Below, piece by piece: positions 9,967 through 23,000 of a stretch of DNA of 64,000 nucleotides; the stretch's first letter is position 1, and each line of letters begins with the position of its first letter. A model generated the notes under the pieces. That model ran no database searches. It saw nothing but the letters and a program-made list of their open reading frames with translations, and was not told the DNA's origin. This stretch comes from Diploscapter coronatus (taxonomy: Eukaryota; Nematoda; Chromadorea; Rhabditida; Rhabditidae): assembly GCA_964036155.1 (NCBI GenBank), contig OZ038423.1, forward strand, positions 55,753,249-55,817,248, given 5' to 3'. Both the position numbers and the translations under genes were made by a program.

Positions 9967-12900
9967 TTAGAAGAGAAAAAGTAGCTGGCTGGCTGACCTG
10001 CTAAAGACGGGCAGGAACCAGAACCAGGGGTTCGTCCCGAACACCTCTCGATAATTGGCTCGAATGCCATGATTGAATGCGTTCCTGTCGGGCCCTGTTT
10101 CCAACATCACTGCGCGGAAGGATTCTGCAATTTTTAGATTTGTAAGAAAAAAGATGTGAAACTTGAGTTGAATTTTATTGTTAGATTGTATGAGATATAT
10201 TTTTTAAATTTTTCTACTATATTTCTAGGGCTTTTTAATCCTCACCAACAGTGGTCCGGTTTTTGGAAGTGAGCCACAAGTGGTAGATGAAGAGACATAA
10301 CAGGGAAATGGCGAAGAGCATCGAGACGAAAATCAGGAACATCAACTGGAATTTGCCCTTCTAAATAAAGTAATTTCAGTCTTTATTTTCCAAATTTTTT
10401 GAACAGCTACAGCATTTCTTTCTGCAAAAAACAATTAACACTTTCTTCCTACATGTTTAGACTTGGGAAATTTTGAATCACGGTTAACCACACAAAATGA
10501 GATAGTATATTTCCTCGTCGAGAGAAAAAAGATCATATCTTCTTACCGTCTCTCCCAATAAAAATATCTTTTCATGCGATTAACAGTGGTTCGAAATTTT
10601 CTAACAAGGAACATGTTGAGACAACTCGAGAAAAGACGAAGAAATAGCATGTGAGAAAAAAGTGATCATTAAACTTTAGTGGGAAGAAAGTACTCGCAGC
10701 CATTTGAGCTTACATTGAATTCCATCCCCGACTTGAAGTCGAATCGCCAGAAATCGATGAAGAATGGCAGATCTGTGAAGAGGACGAATAGACAGAACAG
10801 GGCGCCATATCTGAAAGCAGAGAATTGTATTTTTGAAAGGAAATGAAAAATACCCCAGGAATAACAGGAAGAACTTGTAGTTGTGGTAGTTGACACAGTT
10901 GTTCACCCAGGGGCTGCAATATTGCAATATTCACGTTCATTTTGTAGAAGCTTCGAACTTTTGGAAAACTCACCACCAAAGCAAATTGTAAAGAAGACCA
11001 ACTTTTTCCCTTTTAAATTTGCTTTGTTGAGATTTTATAAAAGGCGGAATTTTGAGATTTACCAGTGATGATCGAATTTGAGCACGCAGAGCCCGCAAAT
11101 GGAGCAGTGATGCGCCCTGTCCGGCTTGATCATCTTGCACTTGTCGCAATAGCGAATTCCTGAATCAGACAAATCAACTTTCGAATGAGGACTAAGAAAA
11201 ATATGGAAAATGTGGAGGGAACTTGTCTAATAGTAATGAGAAAAACGGTCTTTGGGGGCTAGAGCATACAGAGGAAAATCTCAAACTCGTTTCACAGGCA
11301 TCTATTTCTTTGTAGGGATAATAGAAAGGTTCAATCTCCTGCATGCTCCTATGCTCGAATAACCGCTTTATTGAGCGCTGATAAAACATGCCCTATCTTA
11401 GGATTGGTATGTTGGACCATCTTTTCTGGATAGTTTTGCAAAATAATGATATGCTCACCATCATATCCCTTGGTCCTGATAGGCAGATCTTTCCTCGTGA
11501 TAAATTTCCTGAGCACTGCGTCTCGTCTTCTGAAGTCGTCGTTCTCGCACGCGGCCAGCTCCATTTCTGCTTCATTGTCGAGGTAGAACTGAAAATTGTA
11601 AGTCGATTTTTTCGAGACGAATCGAAAAAAGCGCATTTTTATTTAATGTGCTGATCGCACTGAAATTTTTAAAAATTTTCGGTATTGATTTTTTAACTCT
11701 CTTCGTCAATTGCCTGACCCAGAGTCTTTCCCCATATCACTCATCTGCTGTTTTATTGCTCTCTCTCTCTCTTTCTCTGCAATCCCTCGGTAGAGGGAGG
11801 ATATCATACTCTACCGTGCCTAAAACTTGGTTCTTTCTATCGGGCAGGACAGAACACGGCTGCTGTTACTTTTGTTCCACTCTACAAGATGAAATAAATT
11901 CTCCAAAAGATTCGACTATGGCTCGAGTCGAATCGCATGGACAGAAACAGTTCATTCGCTAGCACCCGAGAAAGCAACCGGCAGGAGGAATACAAAATTG
12001 TTCCCATGGCCTGCACATTTAGACATCCTCAATTTCTGGAAAATAGCATAGAAAGCAGAAGAAAAGACAGCCAAATATACAGAAAATGAAATAAGGGTAG
12101 AAACAATTCGTAAATGATGAGATGACGAGACCTTTTCCCTGCACTACTCCTTCTGTTTCCAACCCCTTTCCTATACCTAACTAAATCTCGTCATTTAGAA
12201 ATCTCCGAAAAATACCTGATGAGGCGGTTTCTTGGGCCTCGTGACGATGGTTTGGTAGTAGGAGGAGAGGAAGAGCAGCATGAAAATGTGGAAGAACAGG
12301 ATGTACAGCGTCCGCTGCAGAAGGTTGTCCACTGTTACTGAAATCTTGGTTTTAAAGTTTTCCCTGAAATTCATTTCTTACAAAAGCACAACTGCACAAT
12401 GTAGGCGTAGTAGCCCCACGAAACAGCAGCGATCACGATGAATACCGGTAGATATGTTAGGACCTAGAAAATCAAGAAAATTATCAATTTTATCAACACA
12501 TAAAGAAAGGCCTTTTGTGGTCTGCAACCAGTGTTCACCCATCTAACTTTCACCAAGTTTTGACAAAATGAAAAAGCGTTTGTGCAGAAACTAGGTGGAG
12601 TTTACAAGCGAATGTGGGCAAACTGGCTGATTCTGAATCTTGGAAAATCTCGGTGAAAAAGACAAGGGAAGGGTGAGAGTAGGGAAAAATAGTATTAGCT
12701 TTTCACCAGGCTTTAGTAATCACCGGAATTTATTTCCACCGTGATTCAGCAACAGTCGGCAGACTGGGGATCACGAAAGGTCATAAAAATTAAATCAATT
12801 CCATCACCTCTATCGAAATCTGAGTGCATTTTCGAAGTCGCATTATCAAAATCCATCCATTATTTTGAAGGAAAATAAAAATTAGCAAGAAAAGTGTAAA

Positions 12901-13167
12901 GGTATCACCCGGCAACGAGAATCTTGTATGAGCAGGCAGAAAATCGATATTTACGCAGTTTGTTTGTGGACAAACAGACAAGAATTTGGAAAGTGCTCTT
13001 CACGGGCAGTAAAGGTAAATTTCATTATTGACCTATTTTTTTCATATTTTGTTTTTTCGGGATTGTACACTAGGAGATGGTGCGTTTCCCAAGTTGGTGT
13101 AAAGACCTACCTGGTAGATTTTATAAATACACCCGCCCGGCTGAATGCAAGCCCGCCATCGCCCCAT
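9967..13167 (-). CDS. DHHC palmitoyltransferase (ZDHHC2/15/20-like)
   Basis: Predicted S-palmitoyltransferase of the Golgi or plasma membrane. Exons on the minus strand: 13167-13111 (MGRWRAC start), 12463-12382 (helix 1, [20 protein letters not shown]), about 12340-12222 (helix 2), about 11592-11455, about 11156-11067, about 10912-10855, about 10811-10720, about 10360-10253 and about 10122-9967. The zinc-binding core reads [31 protein letters not shown] and PWVNNC, with the catalytic DHHC cysteine at an exon end. Helices 3 and 4 follow, then the family TTxE motif as NRTTVESF and the aromatic [10 protein letters not shown] segment. All exon phases agree. The short tail (stop at 9967) assumes read-through past a possible donor at about 10001; a further 3' exon is possible. 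Closest by pattern to ZDHHC2/15/20. Confidence 0.95.
12108..12203. repeat. ~100-bp pyrimidine-rich MITE-like repeat (copy 1)
   Basis: Starts aaatgatgagatgacgag and ends ctcgtcatttag, with ttttccctgcactactcct in the middle and cctaacta near the right end. Similar copies occur at about 59497-59605 and, inverted, at about 17186-17285. It lies in an intron of the DHHC gene. Confidence 0.5.
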
Positions 13168-14010
13168 CGGATTCCTTGAAAATTAGGAAATTATTAGGGA
13201 ATCGAAAATTGGAAGTTAATTAGCGAAAAACAACGAGATGAGTCATAAACGTGAACTCATAAAGGTAGTACGCTTGCTGAAGAAGTAACAGAATGTGCTT
13301 CCGAAATGCATCAAGACTCATCGAATCTGTTTATTTCTAGGAAAAATCATATCGTTTTGAGCAAGGAACTATTATTAAACCATCAGAAAGAAAGCGTTAA
13401 TTAATCGATGCAATTGGTTTAGAAGCGCCCCATGGATGATATCACAACACTAAAAGCACTCACAATTTACAGTAGAAAATCGAGACAAATGCTGCACAGA
13501 CTTCTCAAAACTCGACTAGCAGAAAGTGTCATATTGAGAGAGTGAAAGATAATGTCTTTTCTTTCTCTCTGGAAAATACTTTTTCAGCGGGCCGAGTTCC
13601 GACTTGTAAATTGTGCAACACGAGGGCGTCCAACTGAACGAAATAGTATGTCTTTTCGAGAGGCAGAAGGAGATATGTTTTTTTCTTGGTAAGTCAAACT
13701 ATCACTTCATGCAGACACTCGCGGATTTGAAAAGTTACAAGTTTGGTCGAGTTTTGAGAAATCTGATGCTGAATGCGAATTAATGAGACAGGAAAAGAAT
13801 AAAAGTGTCATAAGGCAAGAAATAGCACCCGTAAATAGAAAACCCGCAATTGGAATTGAAAATTGGAAGGAACAGAGACTCGGTACAGACCACGCAAATA
13901 ACACAACAGCTTGAAAGAAGTAGGTCAGACTCAAGATTACTGTAGCCCTAACTTGAATTATTACCGTAAACAGGAATGCAATTTGATAAAAAATAAAAGC
14001 AGAAAAGAGA
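13168..14010. other. Short intergenic gap between two minus-strand genes
   Basis: Separates the DHHC start from the last exon of the flippase. Nothing recognisable is encoded. It presumably holds the flippase 3' UTR and the DHHC promoter. Confidence 0.6.
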
Positions 14011-17000
14011 CTATCGTCCTGTAGGTTTTGTTTGAGTGGAATCTACATTTCGAATGATCGCTTGGGAAGAGGTCTCTTCTTGTTGTGAAAATGCGTAACC
14101 GTCTGAAAATAAATACTATTTTCGTGAAAAGTTTTCTTTATCAGATATAAAATTTTTGAAGAAGGCATAAATATTTGAGAAAGGACATGATTTTTTTTTT
14201 AAAGTACGATATTTGATCAAAAATATGATCTTTGAAAAATTGCGTATTCTCTCACATCGAGCCTGTTGTTGAAGCGCCAAGGATTCAACAGAAGCATTCC
14301 GCCTCAGTCGAGTTGAGCCTCCAGCCGGTCCCCGCAACGAGTCCGACACAATCAGTCGCATGTTCTCTAGTATCGAGGATGAATAGCTAAAGTTGAGAAT
14401 TAGCACATTTCATAAATCCTAAAATTCGAATTATAACTTATGCAGATATTAGATGCCACCAGCCATTATCTACTCTACTTTTTATGCCGAAGGATAGGTC
14501 TTATTGGGCCCCTTGTAAAGTTCACCACAGTTCAATTAAATCCACTTGTAAAATTCGCCTACCTTTTGCACGTTTTTTAAGGAATTTGTTCAGAAAATGG
14601 CTCGAATCTAACTTTCGGGAAATTCCAAATAGCTAACTTTTAGATCGGATCAGACCTGGAGAGGACGGGACGATTTGTCAGACATTTCATGCGACCTACC
14701 CCCTATAATATTTTCTTCGCAATTTTGTATCTCTAAACCAGAAATTTTCCAAACTTTCGTTGTTTGTGATAATGTCATAGCTAAGATTTTGCTCTTGAGA
14801 CCGGAGAACGGCTGTTGTGCGCAAATTCATACACCCCTTGCGATCTACTCCTCGTATATTTTAGTCGTCTGACGAAAGTGCTCCCTCTAGGTCTGAACCG
14901 GATATTTTCGTTCAAACGAACTATGCAACTGTAACTCAATTTCGACTTCCAGGAAAGTAGACTCTTACCCAAAAAGGCGTGGATTCTAGAAATAGGTGTG
15001 AATGAACTGTAGAGGTGGTCTATACAAGAAGCCATTTGGTTGACATAAAACAAAGGACAGAGGTATGTTGACGATTCGCGCACAGGATTTAGTCAGTTTC
15101 GCCCAACATTCGATTTTTTTAGAATTTAGAACAAATCGACAGAGATTCAGTGTGATGTGTGCCTTGGCATGCACAATGGTAAAATGACGATGAGAGAAGA
15201 AGGGAAGGATAAAACAAAACACTTAGGTTGTGATTGTAAAGGATACTGCCACTTGATTGAACTAATGTACGCTGCACACAATAGGTCTATATGCAGATGT
15301 ATAGCGCTCGAACACACTTCAAATACTACGAAAAGTAAAAATTCTCGAAAAAGTTACCTGATTTAGAGGTGTTGAAGCTGCTGTTGTGTTTCATCGAGTG
15401 GAGGAACTGCAATTCGAGTGACGTGGGTTGGTTTGGCCGAAGCTGGGGAGGGGCGGAAGTAGGTGACGTTGGAGGTCGAGTTCGAGGATGCCGAATTGAT
15501 GTATGGGGGTGGAGGACCTTGGCTGAATGACCTGTCTCTGTCGTTGGGGGACGACTGGATGGGGAAGAGCTCTGTGCTGCCGTACTCCATGGCCTGATTG
15601 TCGTACCCCCTGAGTCTGGCTCGCTCCTCTTCCGCCTCTTGTTGTCTTTTTCTTCGCCTAGCCGCCGACCCATTGCTGCCCGACGGAGATGCGGGAGTGG
15701 TTGTTGTTGTTTGAGCCGTGCGGTGCGACGAATCACCGACGGTCCTGAGACTGCGTCGCCAGCTGATGGACACTCGCCTCGGCCCGATCGAGGAGGGCAG
15801 CCACGCACTGTAATCACAAAACAGATTTACAGATATTCATCCAAAACAATCAAAGTTTCCAGAAACATACGAAATGTTGCTGGGAACTTGCTCCCAAAAC
15901 AAGGACAGAAAGAAAGAAGCCCGTGAAGTGTGTTGCGAGTGGGTGGCGAAAAACGCACGGAAACATGCAGAAGTCCAGGGGAAGAACTGAGTTTGTGAGA
16001 AAAGCGTGGGGAAATTAGAAGGAATTGAAGATCTTGGAAGACTAGTGGAATTTCGCTGTGCTAATAACATGGAAAATGTTATTTCTTCAGAATCTCAGAT
16101 CTAATTTTTAATGAAGCGTTTTTGTCAAAGCAACTGCTGCCACCGGGAAATTCTAGAGGGAAGCGCACTTATGTCTACCTTTTCAGAGGGAGAATTCGGA
16201 TCCCTGCATTTACAGACGAATGACACACAGACGACTGTATTTACAGACAATTATTAGGAGTAGTTCTAGGTAGAGAGCATAAGGAAAAGAAAAAAGATCG
16301 TCTGTAATTATAGCCGTTTGTCTTTCATTTGTTTGTTAACACACAGGGGGCCGGAGAACTTGGGAGAGGAAGGAAGTTGCATTGCTTCAAGCAAAGCATA
16401 CAGATAATTGATGGAATGGAACAAACCTGGCTAACCGTTCGAAACCGCCTGATTGGGCCTGCTTGATGTGCATGACGGCCTGTTCGCGGGGTGTCGGGTA
16501 TGTGATCGTGAACAGGCTGAACAAATTTGCATAAACTAGAGTTTCCTTATTTTTCGATGTCACAACAGATTTACAATTTTCAAAAAGCAAGGATATAAGA
16601 ATGCGCACTGCCACAAACACATCACTCATTTTAACCGGCAATTCGGAAATCTCACAACATGAAGAAAATAGTATGCAGAAGTTAGGGTGTTTATCTACAT
16701 ACTATTTCGTCAAGTTGTGAGGTGCACAAACAGGGCTGAGACAAGCTTCGTGTTTGAGGACCAGAAAAATGCTTCTGCTTCTTTTCTTTTGAAAAAATCT
16801 ATTTTTGTCTTTGTAATTTCAAAATTCGAGTCTTTGCTCAGCCCTGGCTGCGGGATTTCCAACTACCCCTGCTAACTGCCTACTTCTCCTTTCATTTTCA
16901 AGGGATTGACTCTGAGCAGGTTGGACGTGCCAAATATTGACATTAATGAGCGATTTGCTGATTGGCAGGCGGATGGCCAAAAGTGGTCGGAGGAAGGGCC

Positions 17001-20000
17001 GATAGGCCACTGACAGACGCGGATGCAGCATCAGAGTGCTGCATTTGACAGATAAATTCGAAACTCAAGAATGAATTCTCTAGTCTAGATTGTCCCAAAA
17101 ACAACCACAAGGTTAATTTTGCATTCGGTTTTTTTTAAATGATTTGAAAACTGCGAAATTTTAAGATATGAAACATAGGCTGAAGATAGTTCGTAAATGA
17201 TGGACTGATGAACTCATAGTTAAGGATAAAGAAGGGAAAAGAGTGGAAGAAATAGAATGAAAAAGAGGGTTCGTAATTCACAATTTACAAAGGCAGAAAA
17301 GGGAGGGAAGGTATGATAAGATGCAATTTCCCAAATTATTCATCCTCATATTTCGTATCTCAAAACATCGAAGTTTCCAAGTCTTGCCCTTTACTATGTT
17401 TACCTCTTGATTACGAGATCCCAGAGGAGAGTGGCGACTGGGATGAAGAGGAAGGCGAGCCAGAAAGTCGGCGAGGACATCATTATGAAGGCCATGCCTG
17501 CCACGTCGCTGCCCACGAAGGTGAACACATCGGGGAACACCTGCAAATGTTCTTCTTGAAGAATCTAGTGAGAAAAAACCATCAGAAAAGTTTCCTTTTC
17601 ATAATTGTCATAGAGAAAGACTTGGCAAAGGTCTTCGGGACGTTTTCCTCAGTAAAAATCCTAGAGAAAAAACTTCCGAGATTTTTTATAAGAAAAATTA
17701 TTTTAGATAAGATTCCTTACTGCTGCATAAATCCACAAGACGATAATCCACAGAGCAATAGACCCGAAGCAGGAGGCAAACAGAGGCCAGGTCCAGGAAT
17801 CGCATTCGAGAAGAGCTTTCAGACAGACCGTTGTCACCACAAACTGCAAAAGCACTCGTTTTTCCCACCTTTTTGAAAATTCCATCCAGTTTTAGATGAA
17901 ATAGCATTTTAGGAAAAAAGAAGGTTGAATTTTCACAATTCTATTTTTAATTAAAGAAAATACCGAATAACAGCAATTTCCGAGCATGAGCCATCCACCA
18001 ACTCGTCCATTCGCCCAGACAACCTGACTCTCCAAGAAGAAATACGAAAGGAAGAAGAGAGACAGGGAGTGCACCAAGGCCATGCCTATCCATAGGGAGA
18101 AATTCTGCAAAATTCTATATTTTCTGAAAATTTGCAACTTGTTGTACCCAGATTGAAAATGCCCGTTTCTGGAAGCTGTGGTAGAGAGCGGGATATCGAA
18201 GCATTTGGTGAGCCTGGAAAATTTATATTTTTAAAGTGATTTTTTTTTAGGTATTTTGTATTTCCACTCTACCTTTTTGTAGGTATCACTTTCTCAAGAA
18301 AATGTCATGAGGGAATGGAAAAAAAAGTCGTAGTAACTACAGACAAGTAGAATAGTAAGTAGAGAGCACAAGTACTTTTTTTTTTCAAATTTGATGCTGG
18401 TGGGATTTGGGACTTGCATAAATATTGTGGGGGATCCATCGAATGCATTAATCAAAAATTTCTGATTTGGCCAATTCTAAACCTCCTAATTAACTCGACA
18501 ATTACTCGAATAAGTTTTGTGATTTTTCGCCAATAAAAATCGAAATATTAGTTAATTTTCGATGTATTTCGCTCGACAATTGATCACTTCTCTTTCAAAA
18601 GTCATCTTATTTTACAAGTCGTTTCCAATTGGATCGTCTTCTTGCCGATGGTAGGTTTTGAAGATGAGCGAAAAGAATGCTCACAGCATTCATCGTAGGA
18701 GCTTGAAAATTTCAGACATTTTCACAAATTCGGATCAAAGTTACATTGGCGAAATTTGTTCCAAAACTCGTATTCAAACTTGTGCATTTGCGTTTTCTAA
18801 TAGTAAGAGTAAAAAACACAGTGGATCGATGTTAAAACTCTTACAGGCACAGGTCTGTCGAAAAGTCCGAGAATGAGCGGAGGCCAGGCAGTGAAGATGA
18901 CGTTGAACATGCCGATGGTCCATCGGTCGAAGATGGTTTGTCCCGACCAGGCAGAGAAGATCGCGAACCACAGTTCGATTATGTACAGACAGATGTTCTT
19001 GTAGAAGCTGTACAGGATCACCTTCACCGAGCGGTCGTGATTCCACGCACCGTGCACCTGAAACAATTCAAAGTTTAATTTAGAAAGGTTAGTTTCTATG
19101 ATTTTTACAGGTAAAAACACGAAAACTTCGAATTTTACACTGTGCATTCAAATATTTCATTTTTGATAGGGTTCTACTTTTCAGGAAAATTAGAGGTTTT
19201 TGAATATTGTATTGCTCGTTTCAGTGTAGCCTATTTCATTCGAAGTTAACTGTATTTTAGATGTTCCGAAAAATAGACTATAGCAGCATTTTTAATTAAT
19301 TACCAGAAGAAGCCGCCTCAGGAAATGGAATCTGGGAATTGCATAGTCGGAGGCAGACGCAGCTTGGAGACCTTCTTCGCCCGAAATGCCGATTCCCACG
19401 TTGGCCGCCTGAATCATCGCGACGTCGTTCGCGCCATCGCCCACCGCCAGAACCACGTGTTTGCCGATTTTACGCACGACATCTACCACCTGGAATTGCG
19501 AAAATTAACTATTGATTTTTAGAAGAAAATCAAATGATTCTAATAAAAGAAGAATACAGAATTTTATCTGTGGGGAAACAGGGTTTGAGAGAAAAATTCA
19601 GTCCTGAAATATTATACCTCCGCTTTCTGCATAGGACTCATCCTGCAGCATACGACGGCTCTGCATCTCAGACATAGCTCTGCGAAGTGCGTCCTAGCCT
19701 CGCCAACCAGAGCGTGAACGAGGGACTTTCCATCGATGATCATCGCGAACTCCTTCTGTTGCGCCTCAAAGTCCTCTGAAATCAAACTTATAATTATTTG
19801 AAACTCTATTTATTCTAACACTGAAATTAAAATGGTCATGAACTGAAACAGTTTAATCCCAGGGAGTTCGGTTTAACCAAACAGTTAAATTGTTTGAGTG
19901 CTGTACCTGACAATTTGGCGAACTGGTCTAGTTTCACGTAGGTGTCCTCGTACGTGTGCTTGTCCACGATCATCAGCTCTGTCTAAAAAATCCGTTTTTA

Positions 20001-23000
20001 ACTGAGTTCAAAATCTTTAAGGGATTCAGTTTTGAAGTGTTGATTGAAAAACAAAAACTGGTAATTTTTCCAAACTTCAGTTTAAAATATCAACTACTCC
20101 TAACATTTTTGGTGACTACTTTACCTGACTGCTAATGAGAGCGCAGGAATGAGCTATGTTGATTGCCGTCTCCCTCTTGTCTCCCGTCAACATCCAGACT
20201 CGCATGTCTGCAGCGATAAGGGCTTGAATTGTTTCGGGAACATACTGAAAATTCGAATTTTTAAGGAAAATGCCCTTTTCCGACTTCCTGCAGTTTGTCT
20301 TCAATCGCCGTGGCACCGACCAACTCGAGGTTCTTCTCGATGTGCTCTGCCAATTCGCCCATCGCCTGCGTTCTGCCATCAATTTTCAGGGATGCTTCTC
20401 GATATTTCGGGGCCCAGTCGGCGTATTCTTCCTGAAATGATGAATAGATTGATGGAATTTCAAGATTCATTGCATATTCACTAAAAATTCACCCTACCTT
20501 CCCATACTATTACCCAAAAACATGTGTGAATAATAAAATGAGCCACTTTCAGTGCAGTTTCTCTAAAATAAAATTCTGACCGGTTTGATCTCCCTGGCAG
20601 CGAAGCAGAGTGTCCTGTATCCGAGTGTGGCGTATTCTTCGAGATGCTGTTTGGCCGTTTCCATTTCTGCGTCCATTCCCTTTCCTAGTCGGTCAAAAAT
20701 GATTGAGTCCTGAAAAGTAAGTTAAAAATAAAAATGACGAAGAAACACATACCGCTCCTTTGCAGTAGAGTTTGATGACTCCACTGTGATTTTTGACGAT
20801 GACGCTCATTCGTTTTCTGTCCGAAGTGAAATCGATCACATCCAGCACTTCCATCGTTTCGTCTTCATCCATCTGAAAATGAAAATTGACTATTCAAAAT
20901 ATTCAAAGAAAAAGTAATATTTCATTCCAAACTTATTTTTGCGCAATTATAGTTTTATGCAGAAAATAAATGTGGAACACACGATGCCGTTTCAAAGGAA
21001 TAAACTTACCATTTTAACGATGACTTTTTGCGGTTGCCTTGTGTGGAAGACGAATCCTTGAGACGCAGCGCCTCTGACTAATGCGCCCTCATCTGGGGAA
21101 GAAGACTGATACAGAATCTGCAAGAAAATTCATCCTTGCGATATTTCTTATGACAACTAGAAAACCACAGAACATAACTGCAATAGTATAGAAGAGATAT
21201 AGTTATTTTAAGAAGGACATAGTATTTCGCACATGTCATGTGTTTTCGAAATTGCTTTCTTTCTGTCGACTCCTTACCTGATCATCCTTGTGCTCCGGAA
21301 CGACTGTGTGACAGACAGCCATCATCGTCAGCACTTCTCGAATAGCTCTTCCTTTAGGTGAATTCTAAAATTCATAAAACTATATCTTTGGCAATAGCAA
21401 TACTATGCCATAATAGAATATTGCGGCACGATATTCGCCAAGTGATTGAATATTCCCTCCAAAATCGCAGCGTACTTTTGCTAATTGTAAAGAATAATTT
21501 TGCATTGTGTCAATATTTTTCTGATTTCTGAGAAGAATAAATAGACAAACTTTATTTTCATTGAGGTCCTTGATGAGATCTGGATCGCAGAACTCGTCGT
21601 TTTCGTTGTCTCCGTAATTTTCTCCTCCCACAGAAACTCGCTTGAATTTCATCACATTTCGCGTCAGAGTGCCCGTTTTGTCAGACATCACATATTTCAC
21701 CTGAAATTTGGAGGTGTCTAACTTCTCCAAAAAATCGAAAATTGATTTAGTTTTTCTTAATAGACATTTCGAAAATAAAAATTCATTTTCTACAAGAATC
21801 TAAAGAATAACCTATTTCAATACAAAATACCCCTTACCAATCCAAGTTCTTCATTCAGATTTGACGTCCTCGCGACAGCGCAGGAATCACTGTTGACGTC
21901 GTACATCTCGATGTCGTTGTTGATGTAGAAGGCCTGGAAGAAACGGACGACTTCCAACGTGACCTGCAGGGAAATGGGGATGAGGTTGTTGTAGAGAATG
22001 AAGAACGTCAGACAGCCCCAGAAGAAACCTGTTCGGGAGCCGTGCTCTGCAACATAGATAATTTTTCAAAAGTATCTTTCCCTTGAAAAGTTAGACATAT
22101 TTCTATTGTTTCTTTGAGATATTTCTGATTCAAACTTCTTTTAAATTGATTTTCCCTTTAAAAATAAATTCCTTCATAATTGTTTCAATTTAAAAATACT
22201 TGCTTTGAAAATGTTACAAATATTCAACTCACGCAGAAACTCCAAGTACCAGGCATCGGGAATATTGTTTTTGGTCCAAACGACAGTGCCCGCCGCAGAA
22301 ATGATGGCCAGCGCAACCAGCACGAAGAACAGGAAAATGATGCGATAGTTCGTCTGGATGTCGATGGTGCCGCTGAAAACCAAAATGCCTCTATGAAATT
22401 ACAGCGACGTTTTCGGAAAGCTAACCCAAATCACCGATTATCCATTTGAATAGTTCATCCATTTTTGAAATATTGCAGAAAAAGAAATAAAAGGGTAAAC
22501 TTTCCAAAAATAAAAATTGATTTTTGAATACCTTTTGAGTGGAGCCTTATTGGAATTCATGAGCAGTTTCGCATCGTGTCCCGTGTAAATCACAGAGGCG
22601 AAAATCCAGGGCGTATTTTTTAGCCTAGCGCCTCGAAGAAGGAGTTGGTCGATTCCTGGAAATTCAAATTCACAAACGATCAAAATGAAAGCTCCTCTGT
22701 ATTTACTCATCTACATATCACATCCACTTTCCTTGCAAAACATGAATTATGTGGAAGTGGGTGCAGTACACGAATTAGCGTGTGAATGTTGAATACAAAT
22801 GTCAAAATGAAAAAAAACAAACCGAAATGCGTCTTCTGTCCGTTGAGAATGAGATTTCCACTGAATTCGTTCACGTGACGACTCGGCAGCTCGCACTCGA
22901 TTTCCGCCCGAAACTGGGCCAAGCTATCGGAGGAAGTCAGGTCTGATGTGATGTGCAGGGCCTGGAAAGTTAAAACCATTGGAAAAGACACAGAAAGTTG

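Noticed and set aside
15326..15817. 163-codon minus-strand open frame in a second frame of the flippase terminal exon
   Set aside because: Overlaps the better-supported frame that continues the flippase in matching phase; Pro/Ser-rich shadow.
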